NCBI GenBank assembly: GCA_015066345.1
Contig: SVOQ01000006.1
Location: forward strand, 41,035 to 105,034
Length of the DNA stretch: 64,000 bases
Direction of reading: 5' to 3'
Source: Oscillospiraceae bacterium
GTDB taxonomy: Bacteria > Bacillota > Clostridia > Oscillospirales > Acutalibacteraceae
Shown in pieces: positions 1-8,834 of the stretch. The position numbers and the translations under genes were made by a program. The notes under the pieces are model-generated. The model was not told the origin of the DNA and made no database searches. It saw nothing but the letters and a program-made list of their open reading frames with translations. Position 1 is the first letter of the stretch. Each line of letters starts with the position of its first letter.

Positions 1-54
1 TTTAGAACAGCACAAGTAGTTTAACACACCATTAACGGTATGTCAAGTATTTTT

Positions 55-765
55 TTAGTCTTCGTTAGAAACAGTACCTGTAAGCTTAGCAGCGTTAACA
101 CGGATACCGGGGCCCATTGTAGTAGCAACTACGCATGAACGGATGTAAGTACCCTTTGTTGCAGCGGGTTTTGCTTTGATAACAGCATCAAGAAGAGCGT
201 TAGCATTTTCAGTGAGCTTGTCGCCACCGAAAGAAGCTTTACCGATGGGGCAGTGGATGATGTTTGTTTTATCAAGACGATACTCGATTTTACCTGCTTT
301 AGCTTCTTCAACAGCCTTAGCAGCATCAGGTGTAACAGTACCTGCCTTGGGAGAGGGCATAAGACCTCTGGGACCAAGAACTTTACCTAAACGACCAACG
401 AGACCCATCATGTCGGGTGTTGCAATACATACGTCGAAGTCCATGAAGCCACCCTGGATTTTTTCAACAAGATCCATATCGCCAACGATATCTGCACCTG
501 CTGCTTCTGCAGCTTTGGCAGCATCGCCCTTTGCGAAAACAGCTACGCGAACTTTTTTACCTGTACCGTTGGGGAGAACAACCGCACCTCTAACCTGCTG
601 GTCAGCGTGACGGGAGTCAACACCAAGACGGATATGCATTTCAACAGTTTCATCAAATTTTGCACTTGCAGTTTTTGTTGCAAGTTCGAGAGCTTCTTTA
701 ACTTCGTAGAATTTTGTTTTGTCTACGAGTTTTGCACTCTCAACATACTTTTTACCATGTTTCAT
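55..765 (-). CDS. rplA: 50S ribosomal protein L1
   Basis: Translation has L1 hallmarks ([22 protein letters not shown]); follows rplK. Confidence 0.97.
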   Translation of the reverse strand: MKHGKKYVESAKLVDKTKFYEVKEALELATKTASAKFDETVEMHIRLGVDSRHADQQVRGAVVLPNGTGKKVRVAVFAKGDAAKAAEAAGADIVGDMDLVEKIQGGFMDFDVCIATPDMMGLVGRLGKVLGPRGLMPSPKAGTVTPDAAKAVEEAKAGKIEYRLDKTNIIHCPIGKASFGGDKLTENANALLDAVIKAKPAATKGTYIRSCVVATTMGPGIRVNAAKLTGTVSNED

Positions 766-786
766 AATTCTTTTCCTCCCAATAGA

Positions 787-812
787 GTGGTTAAATCGGA
801 TTTACCTCCCAC
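787..812 (-). promoter_or_regulatory. Possible L1-binding-like hairpin in rplK-rplA intergenic region
   Basis: Minus strand GTGGGAGGTAAATCCGATTTAACCAC; same GTGGGAGG...ACCAC layout as the hairpin upstream of rplK. Confidence 0.45.
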
Positions 813-821
813 CCGGGAGCA

Positions 822-1247
822 TTAATCTACAACAGTAACGCCCATGCTACGAGCTGTACCTGCTACCATTGAGATAGCAGCTTCAATTGAAGCAGCGTTA
901 AGATCGGGCATTTTCTGTTCTGCGATTTTTCTTACTTGCTCTCCGGTAATTGTTGCAACCTTTGTTTTATTCGGAACACCCGAACCGCTTTCAATACCGC
1001 AAGCCTTCTTGATAAGAACAGCAGCAGGCGGAGTCTTTGTAATAAAAGAGAAAGAACGGTCAGCGTAAACAGTGATAACAACGGGAATAATGAGACCCAT
1101 ATCATTTTTGGTACGCTCATTGAATTCCTTTGTGAATGCCATGATGTTTACACCGTGTTGACCTAAAGCAGGACCAACAGGGGGAGCCGGGGTTGCTTTA
1201 CCGGCGGGAATTTGCAGTTTAATAAGACCTACAACCTTTTGAGCCAT
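822..1247 (-). CDS. rplK: 50S ribosomal protein L11
   Basis: [36 protein letters not shown]; start placed at the ATG after GGAGGT, inside the longer ORF 822..1328. Confidence 0.97.
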   Translation of the reverse strand: MAQKVVGLIKLQIPAGKATPAPPVGPALGQHGVNIMAFTKEFNERTKNDMGLIIPVVITVYADRSFSFITKTPPAAVLIKKACGIESGSGVPNKTKVATITGEQVRKIAEQKMPDLNAASIEAAISMVAGTARSMGVTVVD

Positions 1248-1267
1248 GTTTTGCACCTCCAAAATTC

Positions 1268-1309
1268 GTGGTATGGCGGAATAAGAAGCTCGTCTTACTC
1301 CTCCCACAC
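1268..1309 (-). promoter_or_regulatory. Probable ribosomal protein L1 autoregulatory leader site upstream of rplK
   Basis: Minus strand GTGTGGGAGGAGTAAG...CTTATTCCGCCATACCAC, resembling the GUGGGAG / AUACCAC L1 mRNA site. Confidence 0.6.
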
Positions 1310-1373
1310 GCGACGCATTGCATCGCATATAACAGCGAATATACCGCTGATTACCAAATTTAATTCGCGATTA

Positions 1374-1967
1374 TCAGTCAATCGCCTTTTTTACCTGATT
1401 AAGGGGAAGCTCAATGGGAGCTTCTTTACCCATAAATGAAACGATAACTCTTACAACACCGTTATCTGTGTCGATAGTTTCAACAACACCTGAGTTGCCT
1501 TCCATAAGACCCTCGGTAATTGTAACGAAATCGCCAACACTGTAAGAAACCTCTGTAACAGTTTTAGCAGAGCCTTCTTCGTCGCCTGCTTCTTCGATAC
1601 CTAACTTACGAACCTCGTCAGCAGTAAGCGGAACGGGTTTGCCGTCGGGACCTACGAAACCGGTAACACCGCGTGTGTAACGGATTGCGTGCCATGTTTC
1701 ATCGGGCACCTTGAGGACATTTTCTTCGCCCTCTTTGTCGCTGTATTCAACTGCAAGTTTAACAACAACATAACCGGGGAATATTTTTCTCTCTACTTCG
1801 ACTGTTTTATCCTCGCGGACCTCAACAACCTTTTCAACGGGAATACATACTCCGAAGATTTTGTCGTGCATCTTACGGTTTTCAACGATTTTTTCGATAT
1901 TCTCCGCAACCTTGTTCTCGTAACCGGAATAGGTGTGGATAATATACCATCTTGCTTCTACAGCCAT
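1374..1967 (-). CDS. nusG: Transcription termination/antitermination protein NusG
   Basis: WYIIHTYSGYENKVAENIEK and FPGYVVVK motifs, KOW-like C-terminus. Confidence 0.97.
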   Translation of the reverse strand: MAVEARWYIIHTYSGYENKVAENIEKIVENRKMHDKIFGVCIPVEKVVEVREDKTVEVERKIFPGYVVVKLAVEYSDKEGEENVLKVPDETWHAIRYTRGVTGFVGPDGKPVPLTADEVRKLGIEEAGDEEGSAKTVTEVSYSVGDFVTITEGLMEGNSGVVETIDTDNGVVRVIVSFMGKEAPIELPLNQVKKAID

Positions 1968-2003
1968 TGTGTACCTCCGAAAATACTGATGTCAGGAATC
2001 AGT

Positions 2004-2363
2004 TCAAGCGGCGGTTGTTGACTCTGATTCGGCAACTGTTGATTCAACAGTTGTTTCTCTGTTAGCGGCAGCATCATTGATAGCTGTAACACCGCTTGAT
2101 AAAGCAAAGTCAATAATCCAAATGCCTGCACCGATTACAAGGATCGCAGCAAGTACGATACCGGTGCTCTTAAGAACCATCTGGCGTGAAGGCCAAACAA
2201 TCTTCTTTGTTTCACCGCGAAGGTCTTTGAAGAACTTAGCAATACCTTTGAAGATATTCTTGGGTGAGAACTTAGAAGGCTTTTTGTCCTTCTTTTCTTT
2301 CTTGTCGGACTTAGCAGTCTCCGAGGTAGCTTTGGCTACTTTCTTGTTTTTATCGTCAGCCAT
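2004..2363 (-). CDS. secE: Preprotein translocase subunit SecE
   Basis: IAKFFKDLRGETKKIVWPSRQMVLKSTGIVL plus single TM; context. Confidence 0.94.
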   Translation of the reverse strand: MADDKNKKVAKATSETAKSDKKEKKDKKPSKFSPKNIFKGIAKFFKDLRGETKKIVWPSRQMVLKSTGIVLAAILVIGAGIWIIDFALSSGVTAINDAAANRETTVESTVAESESTTAA

Positions 2364-2375
2364 GTTGTTACCTCC

Positions 2376-2525
2376 TTACTTTGTTTCTCTGTGGAGAGTG
2401 TGTTTCTTGCAGAATCTGCAATACTTCTTCATCTCCAACCTGTCGGGGTTGTTTTTCTTTTCCTTCATAGTGTTGTAATTACGTTGCTTACATTCTGTGC
2501 AGGAAAGTGTAATTTTAACTCTCAC
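2376..2525 (-). CDS. rpmG: 50S ribosomal protein L33
   Basis: (M)[51 protein letters not shown] start after GGAGG, ORF track start is too long. Confidence 0.95.
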   Translation of the reverse strand: MRVKITLSCTECKQRNYNTMKEKKNNPDRLEMKKYCRFCKKHTLHRETK

Positions 2526-2641
2526 TAACGGCACCTCCAATTTTTGATTAGCCTCCCTCTCAAACGGTGAACGGAGCCTATCCCCTTTCATCCGAGGAGT
2601 TGTACTTTAATTGATTACTGACTGTGAGAAAATCAGGGCAC

Positions 2642-2667
2642 AAAAAAAGAACCCTCTCCGAGAGGTG
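2642..2667 (-). terminator. Intrinsic terminator-like hairpin at the 5' end of the rpmG operon leader
   Basis: Minus strand CCACCTCTCGGAGAGGGTTCTTTTTTT directly after the -10 box. Confidence 0.6.
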
Positions 2668-2672
2668 GCACA

Positions 2673-2701
2673 ATTATAGCACGGGGGTTCGGGGTTGTCA
2701 A
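2673..2701 (-). promoter_or_regulatory. Sigma-A-type promoter of the rpmG-secE-nusG-rplK-rplA operon
   Basis: Minus strand TTGACA - 17 nt - TATAAT, exact consensus. Confidence 0.85.
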
Positions 2702-2819
2702 TACCTTTTTTAAAAAATGCAAAATGCAAAATTATAGGGGCTAACGCCGATTATAATGCGTAATGCGTAATTATCAGAATTGTGTTAGCTATTATAATCA
2801 CATTTTGCGTCAGCAAAAT

Positions 2820-2888
2820 ATATCGCATCCAAGGGATATATCGCGTGTCAACATATCGCACCGAAGGTATATCGCTTCACGAAGTGAA
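2820..2888. repeat. ATATCGC / mini-hairpin array
   Basis: Four ATATCGC units separated by ATCC-AAG-GGAT, GTGTCAAC, ACC-GAA-GGT and followed by TTCAC-GAA-GTGAA. Confidence 0.85.
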
Positions 2889-2913
2889 TATTATAATCGG
2901 CTTTGCCCTTACG

Positions 2914-3074
2914 GTGAAGTTTTTTATTACACAAAAAGTGAAGTTGTGCTAAAGCACAGTGAAGTTTTTATCTGTCTATAAAAGTGAAGTTAAGTTTGCC
3001 TCAAAATCACTTGCGAAGCAAACTTCACTGCTCTGCAACTTCACTACGAAGTAACTTCACTTGCCATCAGGCAA
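2914..3074. repeat. GTGAAGTT / mini-hairpin array with inverted right half
   Basis: GTGAAGTT at 2914, 2938, 2959, 2984; AACTTCAC at 3021, 3037, 3053; spacers such as GTGCTAAAGCAC, TACGAAGTA, TTGCCATCAGGCAA are self-complementary. Confidence 0.88.
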
Positions 3075-3128
3075 ACTTAGTTGGCACAAGTGCCATTCCT
3101 CATTCCTAATTAATTTTTCATTCATATA

Positions 3129-3157
3129 TTGCATTAACAAATATTGGGTGATATAAT
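3129..3157 (+). promoter_or_regulatory. Probable sigma-A promoter of hprK
   Basis: TTGCAT - 17 nt - TATAAT upstream of RBS aaggagg. Confidence 0.65.
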
Positions 3158-3194
3158 AATGTATAAATACAATAATATGTAAGGAGGCGTTTTT

Positions 3195-4157
3195 TTGGCA
3201 GGAAAATACTCAGTAGCATTAAGCAAAGTTATCAAGGCTCATTCCCTTGAAACAATATATATGCCTGACAAACCCGAAAGCGAATTGGTAATCCGTTCCC
3301 AGGACGTTAACCGTCCCGGTCTTATGTTTGCAGGTTACGAAAAATACTTTGACCCGTTGCGTGTTGAATTCGTAGGTCTTGCTGAGATGAGCTATCTCAC
3401 TGAGCTGGACGAAAATACCCAGCGCGAAAGGGTTGAACTGTTCTTCAGTCTTAAACCGCCCGTTGTAATTATTACCCGTAATATTGACATATTACCCGTA
3501 ATGCTCGAAATGGCTGAGAAATACGAAGTACCCCTTCTCAGGACTGCCGAGCCCACATCGGAAATTATGGCAACCCTTATATCCTATCTCAATACCGAAC
3601 TTGCGGAGCGTATAACACGTCACGGTGTTATGGTTGAGGTTTACGGTGAAGGTATACTTATTTTAGGTGACAGTGGTGTCGGTAAGAGTGAAACCGCCGT
3701 TGAGCTTATTAAAAGAGGTCATCGTCTTATTGCCGATGATGCAGTTGAAATCCGTAAGGTTTCATCCAGAACTCTCGTTGGTGCTGCACCCGATAATATC
3801 CGTCACTTTATTGAGTTACGCGGTATCGGTATAGTTAACGCCCGAAACATTTTCGGTATCGGTTCAGTTAAACTTACCGAAAAAATCAATATGGTAATTC
3901 AACTTGAGCAATGGGACAGCTCAAAAGCATACGACAGGTTGGGTCTTGAGGACGAATATTTCAATATTCTCGGTATCAAAGTTCCCGCTACGGTTGTACC
4001 CGTAAAACCCGGTCGAAATCTTGCCATTATCATTGAGATTGCGGCAATGAACAACCGTCAGAAACGTATGGGTTACAATGCGGCACGTGAGCTTATGCAA
4101 CAGTTGGGTATGGGCGAGGTATATCCCGACCCTAAAGAATTGGAAGTATGGCACTAA
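3195..4157 (+). CDS. hprK: HPr kinase/phosphorylase
   Basis: Walker A GDSGVGKSE, HRLIADDAVEIR, ELRGIGIVN; TTG start after AAGGAGG. Confidence 0.96.
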   Translation: MAGKYSVALSKVIKAHSLETIYMPDKPESELVIRSQDVNRPGLMFAGYEKYFDPLRVEFVGLAEMSYLTELDENTQRERVELFFSLKPPVVIITRNIDILPVMLEMAEKYEVPLLRTAEPTSEIMATLISYLNTELAERITRHGVMVEVYGEGILILGDSGVGKSETAVELIKRGHRLIADDAVEIRKVSSRTLVGAAPDNIRHFIELRGIGIVNARNIFGIGSVKLTEKINMVIQLEQWDSSKAYDRLGLEDEYFNILGIKVPATVVPVKPGRNLAIIIEIAAMNNRQKRMGYNAARELMQQLGMGEVYPDPKELEVWH

Positions 4158-4201
4158 GCCTTAATTAATGTTTAAAACTTTATCACAAGGAGACTATATT
4201 T

Positions 4202-5149
4202 ATGTACAGAATAGGTGTTGACCTTGGCGGAACAAATATCGCCGTAGGTGTTATTGACGAAAACTACAAAATTATCGGCAGGGGCAAAGTTAAAACCCGT
4301 GCTCCCCGTCCTGCAGAAGCAATTTTTGATTCAATCAAAGAAGCGGTTGATATGGCGGTTGTAAACGCAGGTATAAATTATGATGAAATCGTTTCAGTAG
4401 GTATCGGTACACCCGGCTCAGTTAATAAGGATACAGGTGCTATTGAATTTTCAAATAACCTTAAATTCCACAACGTACCCGCAAAGGATATGCTTGAAGA
4501 AAGACTTAAAAAACCCGTTTACCTTGAAAACGATGCTAACGCAGCTGCATTGGGTGAAGCGGTAGCAGGTTGCGGTAACGGTGTTAAAAACTTTGTAGCC
4601 GTAACACTCGGTACAGGTGTAGGTAGCGGTATTATTATTGACGGTAAGATTTATCGCGGCAGTAACTTCTGCGGTGGTGAAATGGGTCATATGGTAATCA
4701 ATGTTGACGGTATCCCCTGTAACTGTGGCAGAAAGGGATGTTGGGAAAAATACGCATCTGCAACCGCACTTGTTTCACAGGCAGTTGAAGCAATGCAGGG
4801 TAACAAAGCAAGTCTTTTATGGCAGACCTGCGACGGTGACCTTAATAAAGTTGAAGGTAAAACAATTTTCGAAGCTCTTGATATGGGTGACGAAACCGCA
4901 AAAGCAGTTGTTGACAGATACCTTTATTATGTTGCTGTCGGTCTTGCTAATGTTATTAACGCACTTCAGCCCGAGGCAGTTTGTATCGGTGGCGGTATCA
5001 GCGGTCAGGGTGAAAAGATACTTAAACCTATTCGTGATATGGTTAAAGCGGAACGTTATAGCGTTTATGCCGAAAAACAGGCTAACATTCTTCCTGCCGC
5101 ACTTGGTAATGACGCGGGTATTATCGGTGCCGCATTACTTGACGAATAA
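4202..5149 (+). CDS. ROK family glucokinase
   Basis: DLGGTNIAVGVI; ROK zinc motif CNCGRKGCWEKYASATAL. Confidence 0.94.
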   Translation: MYRIGVDLGGTNIAVGVIDENYKIIGRGKVKTRAPRPAEAIFDSIKEAVDMAVVNAGINYDEIVSVGIGTPGSVNKDTGAIEFSNNLKFHNVPAKDMLEERLKKPVYLENDANAAALGEAVAGCGNGVKNFVAVTLGTGVGSGIIIDGKIYRGSNFCGGEMGHMVINVDGIPCNCGRKGCWEKYASATALVSQAVEAMQGNKASLLWQTCDGDLNKVEGKTIFEALDMGDETAKAVVDRYLYYVAVGLANVINALQPEAVCIGGGISGQGEKILKPIRDMVKAERYSVYAEKQANILPAALGNDAGIIGAALLDE

Positions 5150-6069
5150 TGGTGAATATGAATAATACTTTTCAAGAATTATACAACTATGCCGAAAGTA
5201 TAAATTGCGACGCGGCTTTGGGCGAACAGATGAGTTTACACACCTCCTTTAAAACGGGTGGTCCATGTGGTATCAGACTTTCCCCAAAAGATACCGAGCA
5301 AATTATCCTTATAATTAACAAGGCAAAGGAACTTAATATCCCCTTTGTTATTTTAGGTAACGGTACCAATGTTTTAGTCCCCGACGAGGGAATCAAAAAA
5401 GCCGTTATTATAATCGGTGACAAAATGTCTTCAATTGAACTTGAAGATGAAAACACCATCAGTTTTTCTGCGGGTGTAAACCTGGTTTCTCTTTGCCGAT
5501 TTGCTCTCGAAAACAACCTTAGCGGTCTTGAGTTTGCATTCGGTATTCCCGGCACTTTAGGCGGCGCAATATATATGAACGCCGGTGCTTACGGCGGTGA
5601 GATGAAAGATGTTTTAACCCAGATTACTCACCTTACCCCCGATATGAAAAATGAAACCATCTCAGCAAAGGATGCGGACCTTTCATACCGTCACTCGGTG
5701 TATAAAAATAACTCTTGTATTATTTTAGGCGGTAAAGTTAAACTCACCCCCGACACCCGCGAAAATATAAAGGCTCGTATGGATGACTTCCTTGGCAGAA
5801 GAAAGGATAAACAACCCCTTGAATACCCCAGTGCAGGAAGCACATTCAAACGTCCCGAGGGATATTTTGCAGGCGCTCTTATTGAGCAATGTAATCTTAA
5901 AGGTAAATCCGTGGGCGGTGCTCAGGTCAGCGAAAAACACGCAGGTTTCGTAATAAATAAAGGCGGTGCTACATCCACCGATATATTAAACCTTATTGAT
6001 TTTATTGGCGAAACCGTAAAGAATGAAACCGGAGTCACCCTTGAACCCGAAGTTATTGTTTTGAGGTAA
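5149..6069 (+). CDS. murB: UDP-N-acetylmuramate dehydrogenase
   Basis: HTSFKTGGPCG, LGNGTNVLV, GIPGTLGGAIYMNAGAYGGEM, YPSAGSTFKRPEGYFAG. Confidence 0.96.
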   Translation: MVNMNNTFQELYNYAESINCDAALGEQMSLHTSFKTGGPCGIRLSPKDTEQIILIINKAKELNIPFVILGNGTNVLVPDEGIKKAVIIIGDKMSSIELEDENTISFSAGVNLVSLCRFALENNLSGLEFAFGIPGTLGGAIYMNAGAYGGEMKDVLTQITHLTPDMKNETISAKDADLSYRHSVYKNNSCIILGGKVKLTPDTRENIKARMDDFLGRRKDKQPLEYPSAGSTFKRPEGYFAGALIEQCNLKGKSVGGAQVSEKHAGFVINKGGATSTDILNLIDFIGETVKNETGVTLEPEVIVLR

Positions 6070-6072
6070 AAT

Positions 6073-6978
6073 ATGTCTTTTTCGTCAGATGTTAAAAACG
6101 AACTAACACAATCAATATCCTCCGCCTGTTGCTACAAGGCGGAGGCTTTCGGTATGCTTATTTTCGGAAGAGCCTTTTCAATTACGGAAATCTCCCTTAT
6201 GACGGAGTTAAAAGAAATCGCCGAAAGATACTGTGCCTGTATACGTGATTTAACGGAGGTAACCCCTACCCTTACTTGCACAAGTGCAGGTAAATACAAG
6301 GTCAGTATCCCCGATAAAAGCGACCGTTTAAAAATACTCGATTATTTCGGTTATACGGGCAAGGAACTGGCTTTAAGAGTAAATCTTGCAAACCTTGAGC
6401 AAACTAATGATGACTGTTGTTCAAGAGCTTTTCTCAGAGGTGCTTTTTTAGTTTGCGGAAGTGTAACCGACCCCCAGAAAGATTATCACATTGAGTTCAA
6501 TGTGCAAAAGTCAAAACTCTGTGATGACCTTATGCAGATAATTACCGATATCGGTCTTAAAGCAAAAAAGATAATCCGCAACAACGGTTATGTTTTATAT
6601 AGTAAGGATGCGGAATCCGTTGAGGATTTCATAGGTACTATGGGTGCTAATAACGCCTTTTTATCCGTAATGCATACCCGTGCTATAAAGGACTTAAAAA
6701 ACCAGATTAACCGTCGCTCCAATTTCGAATCCGCCAATATGAGCCGTTCAATTGAAGCGGGACTTAAACAGGTTGCACTTATTGAAGAAGTTCTTAAGAA
6801 AATATCACTTAATGATATGACCGAGGATCTTTCAAAGCTTTGCTCCTTAAGACTTGAAAATCCCGATATATCTTTGGATGAATTGGGTAAGCTTATGACT
6901 CCTGAGCTTTCACGTTCCGCCGTCAGCAGACGTTTTAAAAAATTAGAAAAGATTGCCGAGGAACTGAAAGCAAAATGA
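6073..6978 (+). CDS. whiA: DNA-binding protein WhiA
   Basis: SFSSDVKNELTQ, RAFLRGAFLVCGSVTDP, NRRSNFESANMSRS, C-terminal HTH ISLDELGKLMTPELSRSAVSRRFKKL. Confidence 0.95.
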   Translation: MSFSSDVKNELTQSISSACCYKAEAFGMLIFGRAFSITEISLMTELKEIAERYCACIRDLTEVTPTLTCTSAGKYKVSIPDKSDRLKILDYFGYTGKELALRVNLANLEQTNDDCCSRAFLRGAFLVCGSVTDPQKDYHIEFNVQKSKLCDDLMQIITDIGLKAKKIIRNNGYVLYSKDAESVEDFIGTMGANNAFLSVMHTRAIKDLKNQINRRSNFESANMSRSIEAGLKQVALIEEVLKKISLNDMTEDLSKLCSLRLENPDISLDELGKLMTPELSRSAVSRRFKKLEKIAEELKAK

Positions 6979-7940
6979 GAGAATTTACAATAAATAAAAA
7001 TGATTCGGGTCAGAGACTTGATAAGTATCTTACTAAGTCATTTCCCCTACTGCCCCAATCCCTGATGTATAAGTACATACGCAGTAAGCGTATAAAAGTT
7101 AATTCCAAACGTTCCGAGATTTCATACAGGTTAAATGAAGGAGACGTTGTAACACTTTATATTAACGACGAATTTTTCGAGCCTGTTAAACCCCGCTATG
7201 ACTTTTTAAATGCGGGTAAGAATTTAAAAATAGTTTATGAGGATGAAAACATCATTCTTATAGACAAACCTGCGGGTCTTTTGTCCCACCCGGATGAGGG
7301 TAATTATACGGACACGGCAATAACCCGCGTAAAACGTTATTTATATGAAAAGGGTGAATACAACCCCGATAGCGAAACTTCATTTGCACCGGCTCTTGTT
7401 AATCGAATTGACAGAAATACCTGCGGTATTATAATCGGTGCTAAAAACTCCGAGGCTTTACGTATTCTTAACGAAAAACTCAAAAACCGTGAACTACACA
7501 AATTATATTTATGTGTAGTAATAGGCAAACTAAAAAGAGAAAGCGGTATTATTGAGGGATATCTGCAAAAGAACGAAAAGCAAAATCGGGTTTACGTCAG
7601 CGATAAATCAGGTGACAATACCAAGCACATATCCACAAAATATAAAGTTTTAGGGTATAAAGATGGTCTGTCATTAGTTGAAGTTGAACTTCTCACAGGG
7701 CGTACCCACCAGATAAGAGCCCATTTTTCACATCTTGGAAATCCCCTTTTAGGTGACGGAAAATACGGCACTAACGCACAGAATAAAGAGTTCGGCTCTT
7801 ACAAAAAGCAATTCCTTTACTCATATAAACTTGCTTTCGATTTCAATAGTGATGCAGGTATTTTAGAGTACCTTAATCACAAAGAGTTTGAAGTAGAGGA
7901 TGTATGGTTTAAAAAAGCCTTTTACGAAGGAACAATATAA
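6975..7940 (+). CDS. RluA family pseudouridine synthase
   Basis: S4-like N-terminus; NRIDRNTCGIIIGAK and GRTHQIRAHFSHLGNPLLGDGKYG. Confidence 0.93.
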   Translation: MREFTINKNDSGQRLDKYLTKSFPLLPQSLMYKYIRSKRIKVNSKRSEISYRLNEGDVVTLYINDEFFEPVKPRYDFLNAGKNLKIVYEDENIILIDKPAGLLSHPDEGNYTDTAITRVKRYLYEKGEYNPDSETSFAPALVNRIDRNTCGIIIGAKNSEALRILNEKLKNRELHKLYLCVVIGKLKRESGIIEGYLQKNEKQNRVYVSDKSGDNTKHISTKYKVLGYKDGLSLVEVELLTGRTHQIRAHFSHLGNPLLGDGKYGTNAQNKEFGSYKKQFLYSYKLAFDFNSDAGILEYLNHKEFEVEDVWFKKAFYEGTI

Positions 7941-7949
7941 AATCAGGAG

Positions 7950-8783
7950 ATGAATAAAATGAGTGAATGTACTCACAATTGCAGTACCTGTTCACAGAAC
8001 TGCTCTTCAAGAAAAGAACCCGAAAGCTTAATTGAAAAACCCCATGAGCTTTCAAATATTAAAAAAGTAATCGGTGTTGTCAGCGGTAAAGGTGGCGTAG
8101 GTAAATCCTTAGTTACTACACTTCTCGCCGTTTCAATGCAGAGAAAGGGCTATAAAACCGCTATTCTTGACGCGGATATTACAGGCGCCTCAATCCCCAA
8201 GGCTTTCGGCATTAAAGAGAAAGCGATGGGAACAGAAACCGGTATTATCCCATGCAGAACAAAAACCGGCATTGAAATTATGTCCGTAAACCTTCTTCTC
8301 GAAAACGACACCGACCCCGTTGTATGGCGCGGTCCCGTTATTGCAGGTGCAGTAAAGCAGTTCTGGACCGACGTTATATGGAATGACGTTGACTTTATGT
8401 TTGTTGATATGCCCCCCGGAACAGGTGACGTACCGCTTACTGTATTCCAGAGCCTTCCCGTTGACGGCATTGTTATTGTTGCCTCACCTCAGGAGCTTGT
8501 AGGTATGATTGTTGAAAAGGCAGTTAAAATGGCTGAGCTTATGAACATCCCCGTTATTGCTCTTGCGGAGAATATGGCTTACTTCCTCTGCCCCGATTGT
8601 GGCAAGAAGCATAGCATCTTCGGTGAAAGCCATATTAAAGAAATTGCAAAATCATATAATGTTGATACCGTGGCTCAGATTCCCATTAATAACAAACTTG
8701 CAGCAGCAGTTGACGCAGGTGCAATTGAGCTTTTCGAAGGCGATTGGTTGGACTCAGTTGCAGAAAAAATCGAAAAACTTTAA
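7950..8783 (+). CDS. Mrp/NBP35-type P-loop ATPase with Cys-rich N-terminus
   Basis: GVVSGKGGVGKSLVT, DMPPGTGDVPLTVFQSLP, CPDCGKKHSIFG; N-terminal CTHNCSTCSQNC. Confidence 0.93.
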   Translation: MNKMSECTHNCSTCSQNCSSRKEPESLIEKPHELSNIKKVIGVVSGKGGVGKSLVTTLLAVSMQRKGYKTAILDADITGASIPKAFGIKEKAMGTETGIIPCRTKTGIEIMSVNLLLENDTDPVVWRGPVIAGAVKQFWTDVIWNDVDFMFVDMPPGTGDVPLTVFQSLPVDGIVIVASPQELVGMIVEKAVKMAELMNIPVIALAENMAYFLCPDCGKKHSIFGESHIKEIAKSYNVDTVAQIPINNKLAAAVDAGAIELFEGDWLDSVAEKIEKL

Positions 8784-8790
8784 TAACTGA

Positions 8791-8823
8791 AAAGGACTGC
8801 CGATTTTCTCGACAGTCTTTTTT
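8791..8823 (+). terminator. Intrinsic terminator
   Basis: AGGACTGCCGATTTTCTCGACAGTCTTTTTT. Confidence 0.55.
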
Positions 8824-8834
8824 GAAAGGTAATT

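Noticed and set aside
2820-3074. CRISPR array
   Set aside because: Repeat words are only 7-8 nt, spacers are short and self-complementary, orientation flips mid-array, and no cas genes are present.
4701-5165. 154-aa plus-strand ORF
   Set aside because: Alternative frame of the ROK kinase gene; no family signature.
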